DNA from: Roseiarcus fermentans
GTDB lineage: Bacteria; Pseudomonadota; Alphaproteobacteria; Rhizobiales; Beijerinckiaceae
Length of the DNA stretch: 64,000 nt
Direction of reading: 5' to 3'
Assembly: GCF_003315135.1 (NCBI RefSeq)
Contig: NZ_QNRK01000032.1
Coordinates: 1-64,000, forward strand
Position 1 is the stretch's first letter. The number at the start of each line of letters is the position of its first letter. Position numbers and translations under genes: made by a program. The notes beneath the pieces were generated by a model. It made no database searches. It was given only the letters and a program-made list of their open reading frames with translations, and had not been told where the DNA came from. This document shows positions 44,765 to 52,866 of the stretch, in pieces.

Positions 44765-45922
44765 ATGCGTCGCGCCTGTACGCCAGGGTCGAGGGCTTGC
44801 GCGGCCGCGCGCGGCGAGCCTGCGCGCCGAACCCGCCGATGGCGCGCCGCGGCCGTCGCCTTCCTGGTCGCAGCGCCGGCTGGGGCGGCGGAGCGGCTCG
44901 GCCCGCTGCCGATCGACGCTGCGCAGGTTACGGTCGCGGGGTTCTCGTCCGGCGCCTTCATGGCGAACCAGATTCACATCGCCCATTCCGCCGGGGTGGC
45001 GGGCGCGGCGCTGGTCGCCGGCGGCCTCTACGGCGTCGCCGTCGAGTCCGTGACCGCCGACGGCGTGACGGCGAGCGCAACGCTCGCGACCCTGCGCTGC
45101 ATGACGCCGCCGGTCATGCTCGGCGACGTCGGCCCCTACAAGGCGACCGTCGAGACGTTCGCGGCCAGGGGCTGGATCGACCAGCCCTCGAACCTCGGGC
45201 GGGCGAAGGTCTATCTCTTCAGCGGCGGCTCGGACGCCTTCGTCGGTTCCGCGACGGTCGGCATGGCGCGCGACCTCTATCTCGCCCTCGGCGTGCGGCC
45301 GGCCAACGTGACCTTCGTCGACCATTCCGGGCCGGCCGCCGGCGCCGGACACGGCTGGGTGACCAAAACCTTCGGCGGCGCCTGCGCTTCCAACGCGCCC
45401 CCGTTCGTCAACGCCTGCGGCTACGACCAGGCCGGGGCGGAATTTTCGGCGCTCTACGGGCCGCGCCTGAAACCCGCCGCGGCGGCGGCGACCGGCCGCA
45501 TTGTCCCGTTCGACCAGAGCGAATTCGTCTCCGGCCGGGACGCGCTCGCCAACGGCCTGTCGGAGACCGGCTATCTCTACGTGCCGAAGGCGTGCGAGGC
45601 GGGCGCGCCCGAACGATGCCGCCTCCAGGTCGTGCTGCACGGCTGCACGCAATCGGCGGAAACGGTCGGCGACACGGTCTACGGAAAGATCGGGCTCGAC
45701 CCGTGGGCGGACGCGAATCGGATCGTGCTGCTCTACCCGCAGGCGCACGCGACCAACCTGTCCGAGGCGCCCGCGGCCCTCGTGCGCTTCGGCCCGTCGG
45801 CCCTGAACCCGATGGGGTGCTGGAACTGGTGGGGCTACGCGGGCGACACGCAGTATCTGACGAGGAAGGGCGTGCAGGTCGAGGCGATCTGGAGGATGAT
45901 CGAGCGGCTCGAGGGGAGGTGA
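44765..45922 (+). CDS. PHB depolymerase-family esterase
   Basis: 385 residues. A basic N-terminus with a hydrophobic stretch (RRWRAAAVAFLVAAPAGAAE) is a signal peptide. The catalytic Ser is in VAGFSSGAFMANQIH (S61, lipase box GFSSG), and the family segments VVLHGCTQSAETVGD and CWNWWGYAGDTQYLTRKG follow. This is the layout of secreted/periplasmic polyhydroxybutyrate depolymerases such as that of Rhodospirillum. It may instead act on oligomers or other polyesters. Confidence 0.82.
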   Translation: MRRACTPGSRACAAARGEPARRTRRWRAAAVAFLVAAPAGAAERLGPLPIDAAQVTVAGFSSGAFMANQIHIAHSAGVAGAALVAGGLYGVAVESVTADGVTASATLATLRCMTPPVMLGDVGPYKATVETFAARGWIDQPSNLGRAKVYLFSGGSDAFVGSATVGMARDLYLALGVRPANVTFVDHSGPAAGAGHGWVTKTFGGACASNAPPFVNACGYDQAGAEFSALYGPRLKPAAAAATGRIVPFDQSEFVSGRDALANGLSETGYLYVPKACEAGAPERCRLQVVLHGCTQSAETVGDTVYGKIGLDPWADANRIVLLYPQAHATNLSEAPAALVRFGPSALNPMGCWNWWGYAGDTQYLTRKGVQVEAIWRMIERLEGR

Positions 45923-46100
45923 GGCGCGACGCCCGGCCGCGGCCTCCCCCGGCTGTGCTTCTGGACGTGTCGCCACCCGTACCGCCGAACCCCTTCCAAG
46001 CCCCGTCTTTGAGTTGAAATATGACAATGTCCTGTATTGTATGCGCGAGGATTTCAAATGGGCATTGAGGACGTAACGCGCGACGGGGGTTGTCGCAGCA

Positions 46101-46355
46101 ATGGCTGAGCAAGAACGTCTCGGCGAGGACGAGTTCTTGCACCGCCACGAATTCCGCCAAGCTAGAACCCACTTTGTGCTCTTCGATGGCAAAGCCTACT
46201 CATCCATGGCGGTCCTTGGTGTTGGGCAAAAGTACTCTGGAGAGGCATGGCAGCCGCTCGGGCGGAATGACTTCCACGGCGGAAAGCCAACGATCAAGCG
46301 TTGCGCTTCACGGAATTCACAGTCCGACCCACATCAAGCCGATGCCTACGTTTAG
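46101..46355 (+). pseudogene. Remnant of a ScoMcrA-type restriction protein head domain
   Basis: 84 codons show the pattern of the N-terminal head domain found in ScoMcrA-like and HNH restriction proteins: EDEFLHRHEFRQARTHFVLF, DGKAYSSMAVLGVGQKYSGE and a DFHGGKPTIKR variant of the usual DFSGGxxTV box. The remaining domains, including any nuclease, are absent. It sits at the edge of a low-GC island. The family assignment is from pattern memory. Confidence 0.45.
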
Positions 46356-46396
46356 GGCGAACGGCAAAGCAGGGGAACTCTATCATCTCAAACTTG

Positions 46397-46726
46397 CTAA
46401 TCCGCGACCGATCGCAGCGTCTCGCCATTCCATCCGTACGGGAACCACCTGACACGTTCCCTTACAGCTGAGGGCGGCTCGACCGTGTGCCATCGCGCAT
46501 CAAATCGTGCTGCATATTCGACGTCAAATAAATTTATCCAAGAAACATATCTGGCTCTCGGAGGTGTGAAGTTATAGTCGATCACAACAAACGCGTTTAT
46601 AGCTGGACCTTCCGGCGTTTCATCTGATTGTGTGACAACAATTGACATATAGCTGGCTTCGCTTCTTTCATGACCTCTTTCCCCAAGCATATTACCGCAG
46701 AGCACCGTATCCAATCGTGCCTCCAT
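46397..46726 (-). CDS. Low-GC protein of unknown function (second gene of a pair)
   Basis: 109 residues from ATG 46726; a TTG at 46732 overlaps the upstream gene. Soluble, with aromatic-rich segments NAFVVIDYNFTPPRARYVSW and DARWHTVEPPSAVRERVRWF. No family recognised. It follows the 46729-47409 gene directly (stop and start 2 nt apart) and shares its low GC content, so the two are probably an operon and came together by transfer. Confidence 0.6.
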   Translation of the reverse strand: MEARLDTVLCGNMLGERGHERSEASYMSIVVTQSDETPEGPAINAFVVIDYNFTPPRARYVSWINLFDVEYAARFDARWHTVEPPSAVRERVRWFPYGWNGETLRSVAD

Positions 46727-46728
46727 CT

Positions 46729-47409
46729 TCAAAATAGCCCGAGTTTTACGGTCGGAAATAGTTCAAAGAACGTATAGTACTCCGATACGTCGTCCGACAA
46801 AAATATCGTGACATCATACGGTGCGATTGGTGTTTCTTTAGGCTCAATCCATGTGGCCTGAAAATGCTGATCCACCCGAAGCCCATTGCCAATGACTGCC
46901 TTTAGTTCGTCTGCAGTATATTTTCGTAATCGACGCTCATCAAGATCGCTGGTAGAGAACCCTATGAATCTTACATTTGGCGAAATTGTACGGCCGGTTG
47001 CTTGATACAATTCGGTCGCTTTTTTCGCGACCTCGTCATCGTGTACCCAATGCACATCTTGCCCGGCTATCTTAAGGCAAATGCCCTCTCCGTTATTACC
47101 TTTTGCCACGAACACCGGATTGCAATCTACCCGTTGAGAAACATCGATCGCCATTGCCACTTGGAGAGCAGTTCCGCTGTCCGGAATGAAATGCAGAGGC
47201 TGAGCGGGAAGTTCAAAACCATACCTGATATGCATATGATATAGATGATCATGAAGATGTTCGGCAATATGTTTGTGTGGCGGATGAGATGCTATCAAGG
47301 TGTCTGGGCCTAGGTGGAAAATTCCGTCATAAATTGGCAACCGTGGCCTGATTACTAGGGATTGATCAAAGGTTCGTGAGAAAGGCGGGTCTGAAAGGCC
47401 GTTGGCCAT
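46729..47409 (-). CDS. Low-GC protein of unknown function (first gene of a pair)
   Basis: 226 residues from MANGLSDPPFSRTF, chosen because GGAGG lies 7 nt upstream; an in-frame ATG at 47415 is possible. Notable is a His cluster ASHPPHKHIAEHLHDHLYHM (about 45-64), which could bind metal. Further segments are LQVAMAIDVSQRVDCNPVFV and RRLRKYTADELKAVIGNGL. No signal peptide or membrane helix. GC content is far below the neighbours. No family recognised. Confidence 0.62.
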   Translation of the reverse strand: MANGLSDPPFSRTFDQSLVIRPRLPIYDGIFHLGPDTLIASHPPHKHIAEHLHDHLYHMHIRYGFELPAQPLHFIPDSGTALQVAMAIDVSQRVDCNPVFVAKGNNGEGICLKIAGQDVHWVHDDEVAKKATELYQATGRTISPNVRFIGFSTSDLDERRLRKYTADELKAVIGNGLRVDQHFQATWIEPKETPIAPYDVTIFLSDDVSEYYTFFELFPTVKLGLF

Positions 47410-47424
47410 TGTCATTCCTCCCAC

Positions 47425-48141
47425 TGAAAAATTGGCACAAAGTAAAATAGGTTATTGCAGTGTGTTTCAGGAGCGCTGTAAAGTTTTCCGCGCCGCGCTG
47501 GGGTCAGACGGTCAAGCGTTGGACTAGAAAGAGTCTGCCGGCGATAGGGGGAGCCGAGGAGGTACTGTGGCGGTATCTTCCGCGGAGAGCGGTCTTGGTG
47601 TCAAGCGACATGCGGAACTGCCTCGGAACCGCCCCCTTCTGCCTGGGGATGCGCCGCTCCTCGAAACGCGACGGAACGCCTAACCCTTCTCCAAACATGG
47701 CCAACCCTCCTAAAACGACAGGGGGCAGTTACTCCTGTCGCCAAGGGGGCAGTCTTCCGTGTCGCCCGACAGCGCCAAGGCGGGACCGGGCGAAAAGCCT
47801 CCCCACCGCGCCGCCCGCAAGGCACTGAAAAGTCTTATTCCGCAGGAGGAAATCTAAGAAAGACCCAATGCCTCCGGGCCATGTTTCGGCCGCCCTGGCC
47901 CACGGGCGCGGCGCGGCGGCGGAAGGCGGAGGCGACTCCAAGTTCGCGCGATCCCACCGCCCCGGGCCGCACGCGCCCTCCCCGGCGGGGCCTGGGGAAG
48001 GGGAGAAGCCTTGCGGACCCACGCCGCCGCCGACCGTCGGGGTGAGCGCGTGCTGAGGCTGGAAACCGGCGGCGCGACTCCGTATGAACGTCGTCGCCGA
48101 CACGGGCGCTTTTCCAGCACGCCCGGGCAGGGGGCGAAGAC
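47425..48141. other. Gene-free stretch with insertion-sequence scars
   Basis: 47460-47700 contains a short minus-strand frame with ribosome site (AGGAGGGTTGGCC-ATG) that I cannot assign. 47721-47766 holds the IS21-like repeats (separate entry). 47960-48110 is very GC-rich with hairpins of the CCCCGGCGGGG type, and GGGGAGAAGC near 48001. The terC start follows. Confidence 0.4.
47715..47773. mobile_element. Possible IS21-family terminal repeat remnant
   Basis: Two 22-bp imperfect direct repeats begin GGGGGCAGT and end TGTCGCC (47721-47742, 47745-47766), followed by CGACA. Multiple repeats of this kind near a TGTCG..-type end, then a ribosome site and ATG reading inward, recall the left end of IS21-family elements. 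No istA or istB coding sequence follows, so at most a remnant remains. Confidence 0.35.
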
Positions 48142-48873
48142 ATGGAAGAGATCACCCGGCTCGTCGCCGAACCATCCGCCTGGGCGGCGCTCGCGACCCT
48201 GATCGCCATGGAGGTGGTGCTCGGGGTCGACAATCTCGTCTTCATCGCCATTCTCGCCAATCGCGTCGACAAGAGCCGCCGCGCGCTCGCCCGCACCCTC
48301 GGCCTTGCGCTGGCGCTGGTGTTCCGGCTCGTCCTGCTCGCCTTCGCCGCCGAAATCGTCCACCTCAAGCAGCCGCTCGCGACGGTCTGGGGCCACGCCT
48401 TCTCGGGGCGGGACTTTCTGCTGCTCGCCGGCGGCCTGTTCCTGGTGTGGAAGGCGACCGGGGAGATTCACGAGCGCGTCGATCCCGACGGCGAACAGGA
48501 GGGCGCGCAGACCGGCCCGCGCCTCGGCGTGCTGGCGGCGCTCGTCCAGATCATTCTGATCGACATCGTGTTCTCGGTCGACAGCATCATCACCGCGGTC
48601 GGCATGACCGACCATTTCCCGATCATGGTGGTCGCCGTGACCGTCGCCGTTGTCCTGATGATGATCGCCTCGGCGCCGCTCGGCGAATTCGTCCACCGCA
48701 ACCCGACGGTGCTGATGCTGGCCCTGAGCTTCCTCTTGATGATCGGCATGACTTTGATCGCCGACGGCTTCGGCTTCCATATCGAGAGGGGCTATATTTA
48801 CGCGGCGATGTTCTTCTCCTCGCTGGTCGAGACGCTCAACACCCTCGCCCGGCGCAAGCAGCGGAAGGTCTGA
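48142..48873 (+). CDS. TerC-family integral membrane protein
   Basis: 243 residues, about seven membrane helices. The two family repeats are visible: MEVVLGVDNLVFIAILANRV and IILIDIVFSVDSIITAVGM, each with the conserved acidic residue in a membrane helix. TerC proteins are linked to tellurite resistance and to metal (Mn2+) export or loading of secreted metalloproteins. Its stop overlaps the LysE-type start (TGATG). Confidence 0.87.
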   Translation: MEEITRLVAEPSAWAALATLIAMEVVLGVDNLVFIAILANRVDKSRRALARTLGLALALVFRLVLLAFAAEIVHLKQPLATVWGHAFSGRDFLLLAGGLFLVWKATGEIHERVDPDGEQEGAQTGPRLGVLAALVQIILIDIVFSVDSIITAVGMTDHFPIMVVAVTVAVVLMMIASAPLGEFVHRNPTVLMLALSFLLMIGMTLIADGFGFHIERGYIYAAMFFSSLVETLNTLARRKQRKV

Positions 48874-49481
48874 TGACGCCCGGTTCGCTTCTTCTCTTCG
48901 CCGCGGTCTATTTCGCCGCCGTGGCCACGCCCGGCCCCGGCCTCGCGGCGCTGGTGGCGCGGGTGCTCGCCTACGGCCTGGTCGGCGTCGCCCCGTTCAT
49001 CCTCGGCTACGTGGTCGGCGACATGATCTGGCTGCTCGTCGCCGGGACCGGCCTCGCCGCGCTCGCCAACGCCTTCGCCGGCGCCTTCACTGCGGTCAAA
49101 TACGCCGGCGCCGCCTATCTGCTTTATCTCGCCTGGCGCACGGCGACCGCGCCGGCCGCGCGGGGCGAAGCGCCGCCGCCCGCCTCGCGTGGGGCTCGCG
49201 CATTCCTGGGCTCGCTCTCCCTGACGCTCGGCAACCCGAAGGTGATGGTGTTCTTCCTGTCGATCATGCCGCTCGTGGTCGACGTGAAAAGCCTGACGGC
49301 GGCGGGCATCGCGGTTCTGCTCGCCATCTCGATTCCGGTGATCGCGGGAACGCTCGCGGCCTATGCGCTGGCCGCCAACCGGGCGCGCGCGCTGTTCCGG
49401 TCGGCCAAAGCCATGCGCATCGCCCACCGCACAGCCGCGGGCGTGATGGCCGGGGTCGCGGTCGCGGTGGCGACGCGATGA
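48873..49481 (+). CDS. LysE/RhtB-family amino-acid exporter
   Basis: 202 residues, five to six membrane helices. Family motifs are AVATPGPGLAALVARVLAYG near the N-terminus, VKYAGAAYLLYLAWRT and GSLSLTLGNPKVMVFFLSIMP. Probably exports an amino acid or derivative. It is coupled at both ends, with terC before and the sugar kinase after (ATGA at 49478). Confidence 0.85.
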   Translation: MTPGSLLLFAAVYFAAVATPGPGLAALVARVLAYGLVGVAPFILGYVVGDMIWLLVAGTGLAALANAFAGAFTAVKYAGAAYLLYLAWRTATAPAARGEAPPPASRGARAFLGSLSLTLGNPKVMVFFLSIMPLVVDVKSLTAAGIAVLLAISIPVIAGTLAAYALAANRARALFRSAKAMRIAHRTAAGVMAGVAVAVATR

Positions 49482-50398
49482 GCGTGTCCGACCTGCTCGC
49501 GATCGGCGAACCGCTGGTCGAACTCAATCAGGCGAACGACGCCGCGCCGTTCGTGCAGGGGTTCGGCGGCGACACCTCGAACGCGATGATCGCGGCGGCC
49601 CGCCTCGGGGCGGACGCCGCCTATTTCACCGCCATCGGCGCCGACCGGTTCGGTCACGCGCTGACCGAACTGTGGCTCCGGGAAGGGGTGGACGCGAGCC
49701 GGGTCGTCATCAACGGCGGGGCGCACACCGGGCTCTATTTCGTCACCCACGGGACCGACGGCCACCAGTTCTCCTACCTGCGGGCGGGCTCGGCGGCGAG
49801 CCGGATCGGCGAGAGCGACCTGCCGGTCGATCGGATCAAGGCCACGCAGATCCTTCACGTCTCCGGCGTCAGCCAGGCGATCTCGTCCTCGGCCGCCGAT
49901 GCGGTGTTCGCCGCCATCGACATCGCCCACGAGGCCGGGCGGCTCGTCTCCTACGATCCCAATCTGCGGCTGAAGCTCTGGCCGCTGCGGCGGGCCCGCG
50001 CGGTGATCCACGAGGCGATGCGGTCGTGCGACATCGCCCTTCCCGGCCTCGACGACGCGCGCGAGCTCGCGGGGCTGACGGACCCGGACGCAATCGCCGA
50101 CTTCTACCTCCGCCTCGGCGCGCGCCTCGTCGTGGTGAAACTCGGCAAGGCGGGCGCGCTGGCGGCGACCGCTTCGCGGCGCGAGCGGATCGCGCCGCGC
50201 GCGGTCGCGGCCGTCGACGCGACCGGCGCCGGCGACTGTTTCGACGGCGCTTTCCTCGGCGAATTCGTGCGCACCGCCGATCCCTTCGCCGCCGCCCGCT
50301 TCGCCAATGTCGCGGCGGCGCTGTCGACCTTGGGCTACGGCGCCGTCGCGCCGCTGCCGCGGAGGGCGGAGGTCGAGGCGGCGCTGGCGGGCGGGTGA
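49478..50398 (+). CDS. kdgK: PfkB-family sugar kinase, probable 2-keto-3-deoxygluconate kinase
   Basis: 306 residues. The N-terminal LLAIGEPLVELNQ, the GGDTSNAMIAAARLGADAAYF segment, YFVTHGTDGHQFSYLRAGSAAS and the C-terminal PfkB signature DATGAGDCFDGAFLGEF with the catalytic Asp fit KdgK. It phosphorylates KDG for the Entner-Doudoroff branch; other 2-keto sugars are possible. The terC-lysE-kdgK trio overlaps end to end. Confidence 0.82.
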   Translation: MSVSDLLAIGEPLVELNQANDAAPFVQGFGGDTSNAMIAAARLGADAAYFTAIGADRFGHALTELWLREGVDASRVVINGGAHTGLYFVTHGTDGHQFSYLRAGSAASRIGESDLPVDRIKATQILHVSGVSQAISSSAADAVFAAIDIAHEAGRLVSYDPNLRLKLWPLRRARAVIHEAMRSCDIALPGLDDARELAGLTDPDAIADFYLRLGARLVVVKLGKAGALAATASRRERIAPRAVAAVDATGAGDCFDGAFLGEFVRTADPFAAARFANVAAALSTLGYGAVAPLPRRAEVEAALAGG

Positions 50399-50462
50399 AG
50401 CTTCATGGGAGGGCGCGCGTCTCGCGCACCCCTTGTCCGTCGAAAGACGGGCGCCTCTCGCC

Positions 50463-50574
50463 CCTTCTCCCCGCCTGCGGGGAGAAGGCCGGGATGAGGG
50501 GCTTGGGGGACGAGCCGCCGCGGCCAATCCCCGCGCCCCTCACCCTAACCCTCTCCCCGCAAGCGGGGAGAGGG
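50463..50574. repeat. Pair of REP-like palindromes
   Basis: Two perfect 12-bp stems with 2-nt loops: CCTTCTCCCCGC-CT-GCGGGGAGAAGG (split arms at 50463-50488) and CCCTCTCCCCGC-AA-GCGGGGAGAGGG (50549-50574). They face each other around GATGAGGGGC/GCCCCTCACC, like a BIME. They lie between kdgK and the convergent gltS and may act as a bidirectional transcription barrier. Confidence 0.75.
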
Positions 50575-50606
50575 AATAGACGGCCGCTCTCCGCGCTCGT
50601 CCGCCC

Positions 50607-51812
50607 CTACCTCACCATCAGCCCGATCGCGACCGCGTTGGCGATGTCGATGAAGAAGGCCGAGACCAGCGGCAGGATGATGAAGGCGCGGGCGCAGGCG
50701 CCGTGCAGCTTGGTGACCGCGGTCATGTTGGCGATCGCGGTCGGCGTCGCGCCCAGCGTGATGCCGGTGAAGCCGGCGGAGATCACCGCCGCCTCATAGG
50801 TTCGCCCCATCAGCGGGAAGACCGCGAACAGGATGTAGGCGACCGCCGCGGCGGTCTGGACCGCGAGCACCGCGACCAGCGCGAGGCCGAGCCCGCCGAG
50901 CGTCCAGAGCTGCATGCTCATCAGCGACATGGCGAGGAACACGTTGAGCGACAGGTCGGACACGAGCGCCAGCGCGCGCGACCGGGTCGGCCATTGCATG
51001 GCGGGGAGCAATCTCGGGACGATGTTGGTGACGACGATGCCGACCAGCAGGCAGATGACGAACAGCGGCAGCTTGATCGGGCCGCGATCGACGAGTTCCT
51101 GCAACGCGAAGCCGATCAGGATCACCAGGTTGAGAATCAGCAAGGTGCGCAAAAAGGTGATGTGGTTGAGGTCGTCGGCGTATTTGTCGGCCGGATCGTC
51201 CGGCACGCCGACCACCGGATCCGGCGCCTTCGGCCCTGCGAGGGCGTAGCGTCGGATCAGATATCCGGCGATCGGGCCGCCGACGAGGCTCGCGACCACG
51301 AGCCCGAGCGTCGCGGTGGCGACGCCGACCTCGAGCGCGTTGCTCAGGCCGAACCGCTCGGCGATGATCGGCGCCCAGGCGATCGTCGTGCCGTGGCCGC
51401 CGATCAGGGCGGCGGAGCCGAGCAGCGGGGTCATGCCGGCGGGAAGGCCGAGCGCGAAAACCCCGCCCGCCGCGATGACGTTCTGGAGCACGAGATAGAC
51501 CAGCGTCAGCCCGAGCAGGATCAGGAACGGTTTTCCGCCCGAGATCAGGTCGTCGAGCCGGGCGTTGAGGCCGATGCCGGTGAAGAAATAGAGCAGCAGC
51601 ATGTCGCGCGCTTCGAGCGAGAAATTCACCTCGATCCCGAAGACGAGATAGGCGGCCAGCGTCGCCGCCGCCGCCAGCATGCCGCCGGTCACCGCCTCCG
51701 GGATGTTCCAGGTCTTCAGCGGCTTGATCGCGCTGTTGACGCCCGCGCCGACGAAGAACACGACGATGGCGATGGTGAAGCTCAGAAGCCCGGGGACCTG
51801 AATCGACGTCAT
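50607..51812 (-). CDS. gltS: Sodium/glutamate symporter GltS
   Basis: 401 residues, about 10-12 helices. Signatures are IVVFFVGAGVNSAIKPLKTW, LLLYFFTGIGLNARLDDL, the pore-loop-like GSAALIGGHGTTIAWAP and its second copy GFTGITLGATPTAIANMTAVT. It imports glutamate with Na+. The glutaminase gene lies 58 nt upstream on the same strand, so glutamine hydrolysis and glutamate transport may be co-regulated. A second gltS is at 63711. Confidence 0.9.
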   Translation of the reverse strand: MTSIQVPGLLSFTIAIVVFFVGAGVNSAIKPLKTWNIPEAVTGGMLAAAATLAAYLVFGIEVNFSLEARDMLLLYFFTGIGLNARLDDLISGGKPFLILLGLTLVYLVLQNVIAAGGVFALGLPAGMTPLLGSAALIGGHGTTIAWAPIIAERFGLSNALEVGVATATLGLVVASLVGGPIAGYLIRRYALAGPKAPDPVVGVPDDPADKYADDLNHITFLRTLLILNLVILIGFALQELVDRGPIKLPLFVICLLVGIVVTNIVPRLLPAMQWPTRSRALALVSDLSLNVFLAMSLMSMQLWTLGGLGLALVAVLAVQTAAAVAYILFAVFPLMGRTYEAAVISAGFTGITLGATPTAIANMTAVTKLHGACARAFIILPLVSAFFIDIANAVAIGLMVR

Positions 51813-51870
51813 GTTCGGTTTCGTCTCCGGACCCCGGGCGCCCGCGTCGACTCCGCGGCCGGCGCTTCAA

Positions 51871-52866
51871 TCACGCTTCGGCGCTGGAGGCAAACAGGCT
51901 CAGGCCCAGTCCCTCGGACAGAAAGCGGGCCGCGAGCTGCCCCTTGACGCTGTTGCCGGCGGCGTCGAGGCGCGGCGCGAAGGCGCCGAGCGCCCCCTTG
52001 CCGGGCGAGACGGCGACGATCCCGCCGGCGATGCCGCTCTTGCCCGGCAGGCCGACGTCATAGAGCCAGTCGCCGGAGGTTTCGTACAGGCCCGCCGTCG
52101 CCATGACCGCGAGCGCGCGCTTGCCGCTCTCCGGCTCGACCACCCGCGTCCGGGTCAGCGGATTGACCCCTCCGTCGGCCAGCGTCGCGCCCATGACGGC
52201 GAGGTCCTTCGCCGTCACGGTCAGCGCGCATTGCCGGGTGTAGAGCTCGAGCGCCTCCGCCGGATCGCCGGCGATCCGGCCGTAGCTGTGCAGAAGCTGG
52301 GCGATCGCCCGGTTGCGCGCGTTGCTTTCGAGCGCGCAGGCGAGCACCTCCTCGTCGAGCGCCAGCGCGTGGCCGGCGAAGCGCGACAGCCCGTCCCGCA
52401 GGAAGGCCCAGCGTTCGTCGAGGCGAGCGCCCGGGACGAGGCTGGTCGTGGCGACGGCGCCGGGATTGACCATCGGATTGGTGCGGCCGTGCGCGTCGCG
52501 CTCGATCGCCGCGAGCGCGTTGAACGGCAGGCCGGTGGCGTTGACGCCGATGGCTTCGCGCGCAGCGTCTGCGCCGAGGCGGTCGCAGACGAGCGCGAAC
52601 ACGAACGGTTTTGATACGCTCATGATTGTAAAGGGCGTGTCCCAGTCGCCGGCGGTGTGAACGGCCCCGTTCGTTCCGGCGACGCACAGGCCAAAGCCGT
52701 CGGCGGGCGCGCGGGCCAGCGTCGGATAGACGCTCGAGACGGCGCCGTCGGTATCGCCCCGGAAGCGTGCGAAGGCCTCGTCGACCAGGGCCGCGACCGT
52801 TTCGGGGGCCGGCAGGCGCCCGGTCGAGACGAAGCCCGGCGTCGCGCGGGCGTCGCCGGCGCTCAC
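51871..52866 (-). CDS. glsA: Glutaminase
   Basis: 331 residues from a GTG that overlaps the transglutaminase stop (GTGA). The serine-beta-lactamase-like fold has the catalytic S-x-x-K in TIMSVSKPF (S83/K86), NPMVNPGAVATTSL with the conserved Asn, CALESNARNRAIAQLLHSYG and GDWLYDVGLPGKSGIAGGI. It hydrolyses glutamine to glutamate and ammonia. It is slightly longer than the usual 305-310 residues at the N-terminus. Followed by gltS. Confidence 0.88.
   Translation of the reverse strand: MSAGDARATPGFVSTGRLPAPETVAALVDEAFARFRGDTDGAVSSVYPTLARAPADGFGLCVAGTNGAVHTAGDWDTPFTIMSVSKPFVFALVCDRLGADAAREAIGVNATGLPFNALAAIERDAHGRTNPMVNPGAVATTSLVPGARLDERWAFLRDGLSRFAGHALALDEEVLACALESNARNRAIAQLLHSYGRIAGDPAEALELYTRQCALTVTAKDLAVMGATLADGGVNPLTRTRVVEPESGKRALAVMATAGLYETSGDWLYDVGLPGKSGIAGGIVAVSPGKGALGAFAPRLDAAGNSVKGQLAARFLSEGLGLSLFASSAEA

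Noticed and set aside
47995-48110. Possible yybP-ykoY manganese riboswitch upstream of terC (GGGGAGAAGC, AGCCT/AGGCT pairing)
   Set aside because: Only one short motif resembles the consensus; the second conserved loop and a convincing three-way junction could not be built. A covariance-model search (RF00080) would settle it.
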